Source of the DNA: CAVRJC01 sp964505725
GTDB lineage: Bacteria > Actinomycetota > Acidimicrobiia > IMCC26256 > DASPTH01
NCBI GenBank assembly: GCA_964505725.1
Contig: CAZDJK010000029.1
Coordinates: 1-40,384, forward strand
Direction of reading: 5' to 3'
Length of the DNA: 40,384 bases
Numbering within the stretch: position 1 is the first letter of the stretch; each line of letters opens with the position of its first letter. Of this stretch, positions 26,799 to 33,961 are shown in pieces. A model generated the notes under the pieces. The model was given only the letters and a program-made list of their open reading frames with translations. It searched no databases and was not told the origin of the DNA. The translations under genes and the position numbers were made by a program.

Positions 26799-27614
26799 AT
26801 GACACAGGCGGGGTGGTACGCCGATCCGCTCGCCCGGGCCCAGGTGCGGTACTGGGACGGCGCGGCGTGGTCGCCGTGGGTGGCCGACGACGGCGCGTCG
26901 CGCGTCGACGCCGAGGCGGCGCTCGCGGGCCTCCCGCCACCGACCGATCTTGCGCCACCCGTGGGGCCGTCGGCGTACGCATGGGTGCCCGCGCCCGTGG
27001 CCGCGTTCAGGTCGCTGCGAGGGCTCGCGGTGGCGCTCACCTGGGTGCTCTCGGCGGCGGCAGTCGCCGATGTCGCCACCGCACTCATCCTCTTCCACCG
27101 GCTCGACCTCGTCGCCCGCTACCTCCACGGTGACCTCTCGCTGATCAAGGACCTGCACGACGCCGACGACGCGGTGAGCGGAGCCAGCACGGTGGCGGGC
27201 CTGCTCCAGCTCGCCGTCCTCGTGCTCGTGATCGTGTTCCTCTACCGGGCCTCGACCAACACGCGGCTGTGGAGCACCACGCCCGAGCGCTGGTCCCCCG
27301 GCTGGGCGATCGGCTGCTGGTTCATCCCGCTGGCCAACTTCGTGATCCCCTTCCTCGTCGTGCGCGACATCTGGCGGCGGAGCGTGCCCGACCGTTCGCT
27401 CGCGCTCGTGTGGTGGTGGTGGGTGCTCTTCGTGGCCGGCGTGCTCGTACGGTTCGTCGACCCCGGGGACTCGACCCTGCACGACATCCGGGTGCGGGAC
27501 GGCTGTGACATCGCGGGCGGATTCCTGCTCGCGGCTGCCGCGGTGGTGCTGATCGTGCTCCTGCGTCGCCTCAGCGCCGCGCAGCACGCCCGGGCCGAGC
27601 CGGTGCGGGTCTGA
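26799..27614 (+). CDS. DUF2510 / DUF4328 membrane protein
   Basis: 271-aa protein. N-terminal DUF2510 motif (AGWYADPLARAQVRYWDG, then WSPWV) is a short tryptophan-rich domain, of unknown role, common at the ends of actinobacterial membrane proteins. After a Pro-rich linker come about five hydrophobic segments with the DUF4328 features RASTNTRLW, SPGWAIGCWFIPLANFVIPF and VVRDIWRRS. The inserted polar loop HGDLSLIKDLHDADDAVSGA lies between helices 1 and 2. ATG 26799 has a strong ribosome binding site, GGAGGGGACC. It is divergent from the 61-aa gene; function unknown. Confidence 0.82.
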   Translation: MTQAGWYADPLARAQVRYWDGAAWSPWVADDGASRVDAEAALAGLPPPTDLAPPVGPSAYAWVPAPVAAFRSLRGLAVALTWVLSAAAVADVATALILFHRLDLVARYLHGDLSLIKDLHDADDAVSGASTVAGLLQLAVLVLVIVFLYRASTNTRLWSTTPERWSPGWAIGCWFIPLANFVIPFLVVRDIWRRSVPDRSLALVWWWWVLFVAGVLVRFVDPGDSTLHDIRVRDGCDIAGGFLLAAAAVVLIVLLRRLSAAQHARAEPVRV

Positions 27615-27657
27615 ACGCCTGAACCCCGCGTCCGCGGGGACGCGTGGGCCCTCCGGT

Positions 27658-27779
27658 GTGACCTCGGCCACGCCCGCGCCGATAGGGGAACGCGCCCGAG
27701 CGGCGCGCCGTTGTGAGGTCGCAAGAGAGGGGCCGGGCCGACGCAGGCGGTGGGCGAAGCGGGCAACCGCCGGCGTCGG
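27658..27779. other. Structured intergenic segment (candidate RNA)
   Basis: The 249-nt gap between the DUF2510 gene and tRNA-Asn has no convincing ORF. It contains two helices: GTGACCTC (27658-27665) with GAGGTCGC (27715-27722), eight pairs with one G-U, and CCGACGC-A-GGCGGT (27738-27751) with ACCGCC-G-GCGTCGG (27766-27779), thirteen pairs with one A-G mismatch and a 14-nt loop. An upstream hairpin, CCCCGCG-TC-CGCGGGG (27624-27639), may end the preceding transcript. No known RNA family was recognised. Confidence 0.35.
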
Positions 27780-27847
27780 GCGATCGCACCCGCGCACTCG
27801 TGCACTCGACCCGGTCGCCCGGAATCGGGATGCCGGTTCCGACTGGC

Positions 27848-27853
27848 TATCCT
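27848..27853 (+). promoter_or_regulatory. Probable -10 box of tRNA-Asn
   Basis: TATCCT, 10 nt before the tRNA 5' end, the same spacing as at tRNA(CAU). Confidence 0.5.
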
Positions 27854-27863
27854 GCGCATTCGA

Positions 27864-27936
27864 TCCGGGGTAGCTCAACCGGCGGAGCAGCGGCCTGTTA
27901 AGCCGATGGTTGAGGGTTCGAGTCCCTCCCCCGGAG
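27864..27936 (+). tRNA. tRNA-Asn (GUU)
   Basis: 73 nt: acceptor TCCGGGG/CCCCGGA, D-stem GCTC/GAGC, anticodon loop CTGTTAA (GTT), T-stem GAGGG/CCCTC with TTCGAGT, discriminator G. The first anticodon-stem pair is a mismatch (G-A). CCA is not encoded; the next bases are CG followed by the ATG of the pterin dehydratase-like gene. Confidence 0.95.
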
Positions 27937-27938
27937 CG

Positions 27939-28214
27939 ATGGCGCTCCCAGACAGCGAGATCGCGGCGGGCCTCGAGCGTCTGCCGGGCTGGGCGCGCGA
28001 CGGTGACTCGATCGTGAAGACGTTCGAGCTGTCGACGTTCCTTGACGCGATCACGTTCGTCGACCGGATCGCCGAACGCGCCGAGACCGCGAACCACCAT
28101 CCCGATCTCGACATCCGCTACCGGAAGGTGCGGGTCGTGCTCTCCACCCACGACGCCGGCGGCATCACCGAGAAGGACCTCGCGCTCGCGACGGAGATCG
28201 AGCAGTTGGCGTGA
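27939..28214 (+). CDS. Pterin-4a-carbinolamine dehydratase-like protein
   Basis: 91-aa PCD/DCoH-fold protein. The family motif is TANHHPDLDIRYRKVRVV with H53-H54-P55, followed by STHDAGGITEKD (H71, D72). The classical enzyme dehydrates 4a-hydroxytetrahydropterin. Homologs near molybdenum-cofactor genes have been proposed to act in Moco metabolism; here mobA and fdhD follow shortly, so that reading is plausible. No phenylalanine hydroxylase gene is nearby. ATG 27939 lies only 2 nt after the tRNA-Asn discriminator base. Confidence 0.88.
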   Translation: MALPDSEIAAGLERLPGWARDGDSIVKTFELSTFLDAITFVDRIAERAETANHHPDLDIRYRKVRVVLSTHDAGGITEKDLALATEIEQLA

Positions 28215-28215
28215 C

Positions 28216-28653
28216 GTGACCGTCTTCATCATCGTCATCTCGCTCATCGTGCTGCTCTGCATCGCGTTGGTGATCGCGATCGCTCGCGAACGCGGTCCGG
28301 GCCCGGTCGACACCGCGGTCTCGTACGAGTACGCGTGGGACCACCTCGACTTCGAGTCGATCTGGACCATGTCGGGCCGCGAGCTGCGTGATGGACTCGG
28401 CCGCAAGGAGTACGTCGCCGCCAAGCGGGCCGCGTACGCCAACCAGCGCGCGCTCGGTGCACTCGTCGCCGACGTCGCGGTCGCCGACCTCGCAGCGCGC
28501 GAGGACGTCGCCGTCGTCATCACGAGCGTGGCGCTACACGACGGTTCGGTCGTGCACAACCGGGTGCAGCTGGCACGGCGCCAGGGCCGTTGGCAGGTCG
28601 TCGACTACCGGTTCGCCGGCGACGGCACGCCGTCACACGCCGCGGCGGAGTGA
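28216..28653 (+). CDS. Membrane-anchored protein of unknown function
   Basis: 145-aa protein. One N-terminal hydrophobic helix (residues 3-23, FIIVISLIVLLCIALVIAIA) is followed by a basic stop-transfer ARER and a soluble alpha/beta part. The C-terminal half ends VVHNRVQLARRQGRWQVVDY, resembling the NTF2-like/DUF4878 style of lipid-anchored proteins, though I do not recognise the family firmly. GTG 28216 is 1 nt behind the PCD-like gene, and the stop overlaps mobA GTG by 4 nt. It is therefore part of the operon leading into molybdenum-cofactor genes. Confidence 0.7.
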   Translation: MTVFIIVISLIVLLCIALVIAIARERGPGPVDTAVSYEYAWDHLDFESIWTMSGRELRDGLGRKEYVAAKRAAYANQRALGALVADVAVADLAAREDVAVVITSVALHDGSVVHNRVQLARRQGRWQVVDYRFAGDGTPSHAAAE

Positions 28654-29237
28654 CCGCACCCGCGGCCGCCGGGGTCCTGCTGACCGGCGGGCGCAGCCGG
28701 CGGCTCGGTGCCGATAAGGCTTCGTTGCTCCTCGACGGCGAGACCCTGGCCGCGCGCGCCGAAGGCCTGCTGCGATCGGTGTGCGGCCGCGCGGTCGAGG
28801 TGGGGCGCGGCGCGAGCGGGCTGCGCGCGGTGCTCGAGCAGCCGCCGGGATCGGGACCGCTGGCCGCGCTGGCCGCGGGTGGCGAGGAGCTGCGCGCACA
28901 GGGCCACCGCGGCCCGGTCCTCCTCGTCGCCGTCGACCTGCCGCGCCTCGACCGGGCCATTCTGGAGCTCCTGCGCGACTGGCCGGGTGAGCCCACCGCC
29001 GTCCCGTCGTGGGACGGCCGGTTGCAGCACGCGTGCGCGCGCTACGCGCCGGAGGCGATCGACGCCGCCCGGAGCCTGCTCGCGGGCGGCGTCCGCTCGC
29101 TCCGGGCGCTGCTCGACGTGATCGAGCACGACGTGATCGGGGACGACGTCTGGCGGCGGGTCGCGTCGGCCGACGTGTTCGCCGACGTCGACACGCGCCA
29201 GGACGCGGCGAGGCTCGGAATCGAGCTGCCCGGGTAG
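28650..29237 (+). CDS. mobA: Molybdenum cofactor guanylyltransferase
   Basis: 195-aa nucleotidyltransferase that attaches GMP to Mo-molybdopterin for enzymes of the DMSO-reductase family. The nucleotide loop is GVLLTGGRSRRLGADKASLL. VAVDLPRLD supplies the metal-binding Asp, and the C-terminus has FADVDTRQDAARLG, a frequent MobA ending. GTG 28650 overlaps the upstream stop. Its product would serve the oxidoreductase encoded two genes downstream. The stop TAG overlaps a possible fdhD promoter. Confidence 0.9.
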   Translation: MTAPAAAGVLLTGGRSRRLGADKASLLLDGETLAARAEGLLRSVCGRAVEVGRGASGLRAVLEQPPGSGPLAALAAGGEELRAQGHRGPVLLVAVDLPRLDRAILELLRDWPGEPTAVPSWDGRLQHACARYAPEAIDAARSLLAGGVRSLRALLDVIEHDVIGDDVWRRVASADVFADVDTRQDAARLGIELPG

Positions 29238-29240
29238 CGT
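29235..29240 (+). promoter_or_regulatory. Possible -10 box of fdhD
   Basis: TAGCGT, whose TAG is the mobA stop codon, lies 6 nt before GTG 29247. It would provide leaderless expression of fdhD and the oxidoreductase independent of mobA. Confidence 0.4.
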
Positions 29241-29246
29241 GGCCGA

Positions 29247-30098
29247 GTGAGCGATGCACGGGCGCGACGAGCCACCACCGCGGTGCGGGTGCGCGCGCTC
29301 GAAGGGCCGCGGGCGCAGGATCGTCCCGACCGGCTCGTCACCGAGGAGCCGATGGAGATCCGGCTGCACGGTCCCGGTCAGGAGCCGGCGCCGCTCGCGG
29401 TCACCATGCGCACGCCGGGCCACGACTTCGAGCTCGCGGTCGGCTTCTGCCTCACCGAGGGCCTCGTGCGCGGCGCCGACGACCTCGACACCGTCGCCTA
29501 CTGCCTCGTGGGGGACGGCAAGCAGGAGTTCAACATCGTCACCGTCCGTACCCGCGCGGCGGTCTCGCTCGCCGGGCACGAGCGTGCGTTCGCCGCCAAC
29601 GCCAGCTGCGGACTCTGCGGCAAGACCGCGCTCGATGACGTCGAACGGTGGATCCCGCCCGTCGGCGACTCCGCGTCCGGCCCGGTCGTGGCCCGGTCCG
29701 TGCTGGCGGAGCTCCCTGGCCGCCTGCGTGACGCGCAGACCGTGTTCGACGTGACCGGCGGCCTCCACGCCGCCGCGTTGTTCACCATCGACGGCGACCT
29801 GGTCGCGCTGCGCGAGGACGTCGGCCGTCACAACGCGGTCGACAAGCTCGTCGGTCGCGCGTGCCTCGACCGCGAGCTTCCCCTCGCCGACCGCGTGCTC
29901 ATGGTGTCGGGACGCGTGAGCTTCGAGATCGTGCAGAAGGCGGCAGTGGCGCGGATCCCGGTCGTGTGCGCGGTGTCGGCGCCCTCCAGCCTCGCGGTCG
30001 ATGCCGCGGCGCGCTTCGGGCAGACGCTCGTCGGCTTCGTGCGGGAAGACCGCGCGAACGTCTATACCGGCCCCCAGCGCGTCGCGGTCGAGCGGTAG
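29247..30098 (+). CDS. fdhD: Sulfur carrier protein FdhD
   Basis: 283-aa protein that transfers sulfur from a cysteine desulfurase to the molybdenum cofactor, needed for formate-dehydrogenase-type activity. The catalytic pair is C121 and C124 in NASCGLCGKTALDD. Other motifs: TPGHDFELAVGFCLTEGL, VFDVTGGLHAAALF and EDVGRHNAVDKLVG. GTG 29247 is the first start after the mobA stop. It stands 9 nt before the molybdopterin oxidoreductase gene, its probable client. Confidence 0.94.
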   Translation: MSDARARRATTAVRVRALEGPRAQDRPDRLVTEEPMEIRLHGPGQEPAPLAVTMRTPGHDFELAVGFCLTEGLVRGADDLDTVAYCLVGDGKQEFNIVTVRTRAAVSLAGHERAFAANASCGLCGKTALDDVERWIPPVGDSASGPVVARSVLAELPGRLRDAQTVFDVTGGLHAAALFTIDGDLVALREDVGRHNAVDKLVGRACLDRELPLADRVLMVSGRVSFEIVQKAAVARIPVVCAVSAPSSLAVDAAARFGQTLVGFVREDRANVYTGPQRVAVER

Positions 30099-30107
30099 GG
30101 GACGCGC

Positions 30108-32363
30108 GTGGCGAGGCACCGCTCGCGGATCCGCGCCCCGAAGCGGGCGCGCCGCGACCTGTGGGTCGGCTTCAAGCCCTACGGCGCCGGGGAGACGAAG
30201 CCGAACCACTACAAGGAGATCGTGGCGACCTTCTGGGACAACCGCGACAACCTGCCCTACGCGTGGCGCGTCCTGCGGAAGGGTGTCTGCGACGGGTGTG
30301 CGCTCGGAGTCGCCGGCTTCCACGACTGGACCATCTCGGGCGTGCACCTGTGCACGACGCGGCTCAACCTCCTCCGGGTCAACACGATGGGCGCGCTCGA
30401 TCCCGACGTGCTGGGCGACATCGCGGCACTCCGCGACTTCGACGGCCGCGAGCTCCGCAACCTCGGCCGGCTCGGCCACCCGATGGTTCGCCGGCGCGGC
30501 GATGCGGGATTCCGACGTATCACGTGGGAGGAGGCGCTGACCATCGTCGGCGACCGCATTCGTGAGACGGATCCCCGACGGTTCGCCATGTACCTCACGG
30601 CACGTGGACTCACCAACGAGACCTATTACGTGGCTCAGAAGCTCGTGCGTTTCCTCGGAACCAACAACGTCGACAACGCGGCCCGGGTCTGTCACGCACC
30701 GTCGACCGGCGTCTTGAAAGCGGCCGTCGGCGCCGCCGCCACCACGTGCTCGTACACCGACGTCATCAAGAGCGACCTCATCGTGCTCTTCGGCGCCAAC
30801 GTCGCGAACGCGCAGCCGGTGTTCATGAAGTACCTGTTCCTCGCGCGCAAGCACGGCGCCAAGGTCGCGGTGGTGAACCCGCTGCGCGAACCCGGCCTCG
30901 ACCGCTACTGGGTACCGAGCAACGTGGAGAGCGCCATGTTCGGAACCCGCATGACGGACGAGTTCTTCTCCGTGAACACCGGCGGCGACATCGCGTTCGT
31001 GAACGGGATCCTCAAGGTGCTGCTCGCCGAGGGCGGGATCGACCGCGACTTCGTGCGCGAGCACACCGTCGGATTCGACGACCTGCTCGCCGAGCTCGAG
31101 CGCGAGTCGCTTGCCGAGCTCGAGCGTCGATCGGGCGCGACGCGCGCCGACATGGAGCGCTTCGCGCGGCTGTACGCGTCGGCGCGATCCGCCGTCCTCG
31201 TGTGGTCGATGGGGATCACCCAGCACGACCACGGCTCCGACGCGGTGGCGGCGATCGTCAACCTCGGTCTCGCCCGCGGCAACGTGGGCCGGCCGGGCGC
31301 CGGACTCATGCCCATCCGCGGCCACTCGGGCGTGCAGGGCGGCGCCGAGATGGGCGCCTACGCCACTGCGTTCCCGGGCGGCATGCCCATCGACGCGTCG
31401 TCGGCGGCCGCGCTCACCGAGCGCTACGGCTTCCCCGTCGGCAAGCGCCCCGGCCTCACCGCGGAGGAGATGCTCGAAGCCGCGGCGCGTGAGGAGCTCG
31501 AGGTGCTCTACGCGTCGGGCGGGAACTTCCTCGAGGTCCTGCCCGATCCCGAAGGCGTCCGGCATGCGCTCGAGCGGGTGCCGCTGCGCGTGCACCAGGA
31601 CATCGTGGTGTCGAGTCAGATGCTCGTGGAGCCCGCGGAGACCGTCGTGCTTCTCCCGGCCGCCACCCGCTACGAGCAGCGCGACGGCGGCACCGAGACC
31701 ACCACCGAGCGCCGCATCGCGTTCAGTCCCGAGATCGACGGCCACCAGGTCGGCGAAGCGCGCAGCGAGTGGGAGATCTTCGTGGACGTCGCGCGCCACG
31801 TCGACCCCGACCGCGCACACCTGGTGGAGTTCGCGTCGGGCCAGGCGATCCGCGACGAGATCGCCGACGTGGTGCCCGCCTACGACGGCATCCAGTGGCT
31901 GCGCGACACCGGCGACGCCCTGCAGTGGGGCGGGACGCGCCTGTGCGACGGCTGGGTGTTCCCCACCGCCGACGGCAAGGCGCACTTCGCCGCGGTCGCG
32001 CCGCCCGATCGCGAGCTCCCCGACGGGATGTACCGGCTCAGCACCCGGCGCGGGAAGCAGTTCAACACCATGGTGCACCACGACCGCGACCCGCTCACCG
32101 GCGCCCGGCGAGACGCGCTCTTCGTCTCGCGCGCGGACGCCGACGCCGAAGGGCTCCAGGACGGAGACCTCGTGCTGGTGCGCTCGGAGCACGGGGAGCT
32201 ACGTGCTCGTACCCACATCAGCGAGGTGCAGCCCGGCAACGTGCAGGTGTTCTTCCCGGAGGGCAACGTGCTGATCGGCGGGGGGATCCGCGACGCCCGG
32301 TCGGGGGTGCCCGACTACAACGCCGTCGTCACCCTGGAGCGCGTCGGTCGGGCGTCCCCGTGA
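30108..32363 (+). CDS. YdeP/FdhF-like molybdopterin oxidoreductase
   Basis: 751-aa member of the formate-dehydrogenase-alpha-like (YdeP type) branch of the DMSO reductase family; length near E. coli YdeP. The N-terminal cluster region has C61-x2-C64 and C82 (CDGCALGVAG, GVHLCTTRLN), only three Cys, so a normal 4Fe-4S site with four Cys is not evident. The probable Mo ligand is Cys195 in ARVCHAPSTGV. Cofactor-binding motifs include GFRRITWEEALTIVGD, GLARGNVGRPGAG and the C-terminal domain (about 640-745). No NAD- or quinone-linked partner subunits are encoded nearby. The substrate is unknown; formate is only one possibility. Confidence 0.85.
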   Translation: MARHRSRIRAPKRARRDLWVGFKPYGAGETKPNHYKEIVATFWDNRDNLPYAWRVLRKGVCDGCALGVAGFHDWTISGVHLCTTRLNLLRVNTMGALDPDVLGDIAALRDFDGRELRNLGRLGHPMVRRRGDAGFRRITWEEALTIVGDRIRETDPRRFAMYLTARGLTNETYYVAQKLVRFLGTNNVDNAARVCHAPSTGVLKAAVGAAATTCSYTDVIKSDLIVLFGANVANAQPVFMKYLFLARKHGAKVAVVNPLREPGLDRYWVPSNVESAMFGTRMTDEFFSVNTGGDIAFVNGILKVLLAEGGIDRDFVREHTVGFDDLLAELERESLAELERRSGATRADMERFARLYASARSAVLVWSMGITQHDHGSDAVAAIVNLGLARGNVGRPGAGLMPIRGHSGVQGGAEMGAYATAFPGGMPIDASSAAALTERYGFPVGKRPGLTAEEMLEAAAREELEVLYASGGNFLEVLPDPEGVRHALERVPLRVHQDIVVSSQMLVEPAETVVLLPAATRYEQRDGGTETTTERRIAFSPEIDGHQVGEARSEWEIFVDVARHVDPDRAHLVEFASGQAIRDEIADVVPAYDGIQWLRDTGDALQWGGTRLCDGWVFPTADGKAHFAAVAPPDRELPDGMYRLSTRRGKQFNTMVHHDRDPLTGARRDALFVSRADADAEGLQDGDLVLVRSEHGELRARTHISEVQPGNVQVFFPEGNVLIGGGIRDARSGVPDYNAVVTLERVGRASP

Positions 32364-33112
32364 CGCCCGCCACGCTCCTCGACGTCTTCTCGGGTGCCTT
32401 CGACGCGCAGCGCGCGGCGCTGAGCGGGCTCTCCACGTCGGCGCGGCGCGGCCGCACCGACGTCCCCGGCCAGTACCACCTCGACACGGTCGCCGACGCC
32501 GCGGTGGTGCCGCTCCTCCATGCCGCGGGCCTGCGGGTGCTCAGCGAGGAGTCGGGATGGAGTGGTCCCGACGACGCGGCCGTCACCGTGGTGGTCGATC
32601 CGGTCGACGGTTCCACCAACTGCGCGCGCAACATCCCGTACTGGTCGATCTCGCTGTGCGCGCTCGACCGCGACGGCCTGTCGGCCGCGTTCGTGGCCAA
32701 CGGCGCGACCGGCGTCACGTACACCGCGGTGCGCGGTGAGGGCGCGTGTGTCGACGGCGTCCCGGTCGGGCCGAGCGCCACCCGCGAGCTGGAGCGATCC
32801 GTGGTCGCGGTGTCGGGCCTGCCCGAGCGCCGGATCCGCTGGCGCCAGTTCCGGGCGCTGGGCTCCGCGGCGCTCGCGCTCTGCGACGTGGCCGCCGGCA
32901 ACCTCGACGCGTTGCTCGACCGCCCGCCCGGGTGGCACCGGCCGTGGGACTACCTCGGCGGGCTGCTGATCTGCCGCGAGGCCGGCGCGCGGGTGGTCGA
33001 CGCGGCCGGCCGCGAGCTCGTCGAGCTCGACGGCGACGCGCGGCGGTGCCTCGTCGCCGCGGGCACGGTCGAGCTGCTCGACGCGCTGCTCGCGCAGCTG
33101 GAGCCCGAATGA
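32360..33112 (+). CDS. Inositol monophosphatase-family protein (paralog 1)
   Basis: 250-aa sugar-phosphatase fold protein. The metal site is recognisable: E63-E64 in LSEESGW, D80-PVDGST (D80, D83) and the late RPWDYLGGLLICREAG. The usual Phe of DGTxNF is Cys (DGSTNC) and the N-terminal Lys of the substrate site is not evident, so it is the more divergent paralog. GTG 32360 overlaps the oxidoreductase stop, and its ATGA end overlaps paralog 2. Substrate could be inositol phosphate, 3'-phosphoadenosine phosphate or another sugar phosphate. Confidence 0.82.
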   Translation: MTPATLLDVFSGAFDAQRAALSGLSTSARRGRTDVPGQYHLDTVADAAVVPLLHAAGLRVLSEESGWSGPDDAAVTVVVDPVDGSTNCARNIPYWSISLCALDRDGLSAAFVANGATGVTYTAVRGEGACVDGVPVGPSATRELERSVVAVSGLPERRIRWRQFRALGSAALALCDVAAGNLDALLDRPPGWHRPWDYLGGLLICREAGARVVDAAGRELVELDGDARRCLVAAGTVELLDALLAQLEPE

Positions 33113-33960
33113 CCTTCACGCCAGCCGAGCTCGACCGTCTCCTCGACGTCGCGCGCGCCGCGACCGCGATCGGCTGCGAGACCGTGCGCGCCGGCTTCGG
33201 CGCCGCGCACACGATCGCGGCCAAGGGTCCCGGCGACTGGGTCAGCGAGGTCGACACCGCGAGCGAACGCGCGGTGCGCGAGGCCCTCACCGCGGCCGTC
33301 CCCGAGATCGCGGTGTTCGGCGAGGAGGAGGGCGGCACGCGGGCCGAGATCGCGTGGTTCGTCGACCCGCTCGACGGCACCGCCAACTTCGTGCACGGCT
33401 TCCCCGTCGTCGGCGTGTCGGTCGGCCTCGTGGCCGCGGGGGAGCCGGTGGTGGGCGTCGTGGCGGCGCCGTTCCTGGGCGACGAGTACTGGGCGCGCCG
33501 GGGCGGCGGTGCGTTCCGCAACGGCATCCCGCTCCGGGTGAGCGGACGCCCGGTCGAGTCGGCGATCGTCGCCACCGGGTTCCCGTTCCGCGCGAAGCGC
33601 GAACGGCTCGACGAGTACCTGCCGGTGTTCGACGTCGCCCTGCACACCTTCGAGGACCTCCGGCGCGCGGGTGCCGCGAGCCTCGACCTCGCGTGGACGG
33701 CGGCGGGCGTGTTCGACGGCTACTTCGAGCAGCGGCTGGGGCCGTGGGACGTCGCCGCCGGTGCGCTCGTCGTGCGCGAGGCGGGCGGTGTCGTCACCGA
33801 CTGGCAGGGCGACGAGCGGGCCTGGCTGGAGTCCGGCGACGTGATCGCCGCGCCTCCCGCGGTGCACGCGCGCGTGCTCGACCTCGTCGCCGCTGCAGCG
33901 AGCGGCCGCGAGCCGGGTATCCCGGCGAGCAGCGAGCGACCAGGAGAGCGGGCGGGCTGA
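33109..33960 (+). CDS. Inositol monophosphatase-family protein (paralog 2)
   Basis: 283-aa member with complete motifs: AKGPGDWVSEVD (K39, D49), E72-E73 in FGEEEGG, D86-PLDGTANF with D86 and D89, and GPWDVAAGALVVREAGG. It is closer than paralog 1 to canonical inositol-1-monophosphatase/SuhB proteins. ATG 33109 overlaps the preceding stop. The C-terminal 20 residues are Ser/Glu/Arg-rich and probably disordered. It converges on the serine hydrolase gene with 1 nt between stops. Confidence 0.88.
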   Translation: MTFTPAELDRLLDVARAATAIGCETVRAGFGAAHTIAAKGPGDWVSEVDTASERAVREALTAAVPEIAVFGEEEGGTRAEIAWFVDPLDGTANFVHGFPVVGVSVGLVAAGEPVVGVVAAPFLGDEYWARRGGGAFRNGIPLRVSGRPVESAIVATGFPFRAKRERLDEYLPVFDVALHTFEDLRRAGAASLDLAWTAAGVFDGYFEQRLGPWDVAAGALVVREAGGVVTDWQGDERAWLESGDVIAAPPAVHARVLDLVAAAASGREPGIPASSERPGERAG

Positions 33961-33961
33961 A

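Noticed and set aside
28605..32192. Minus-strand frame of 1195 codons opposite mobA-fdhD-oxidoreductase
   Set aside because: Same GC-shadow effect; no domain, and plus-strand genes with complete motifs occupy the region.
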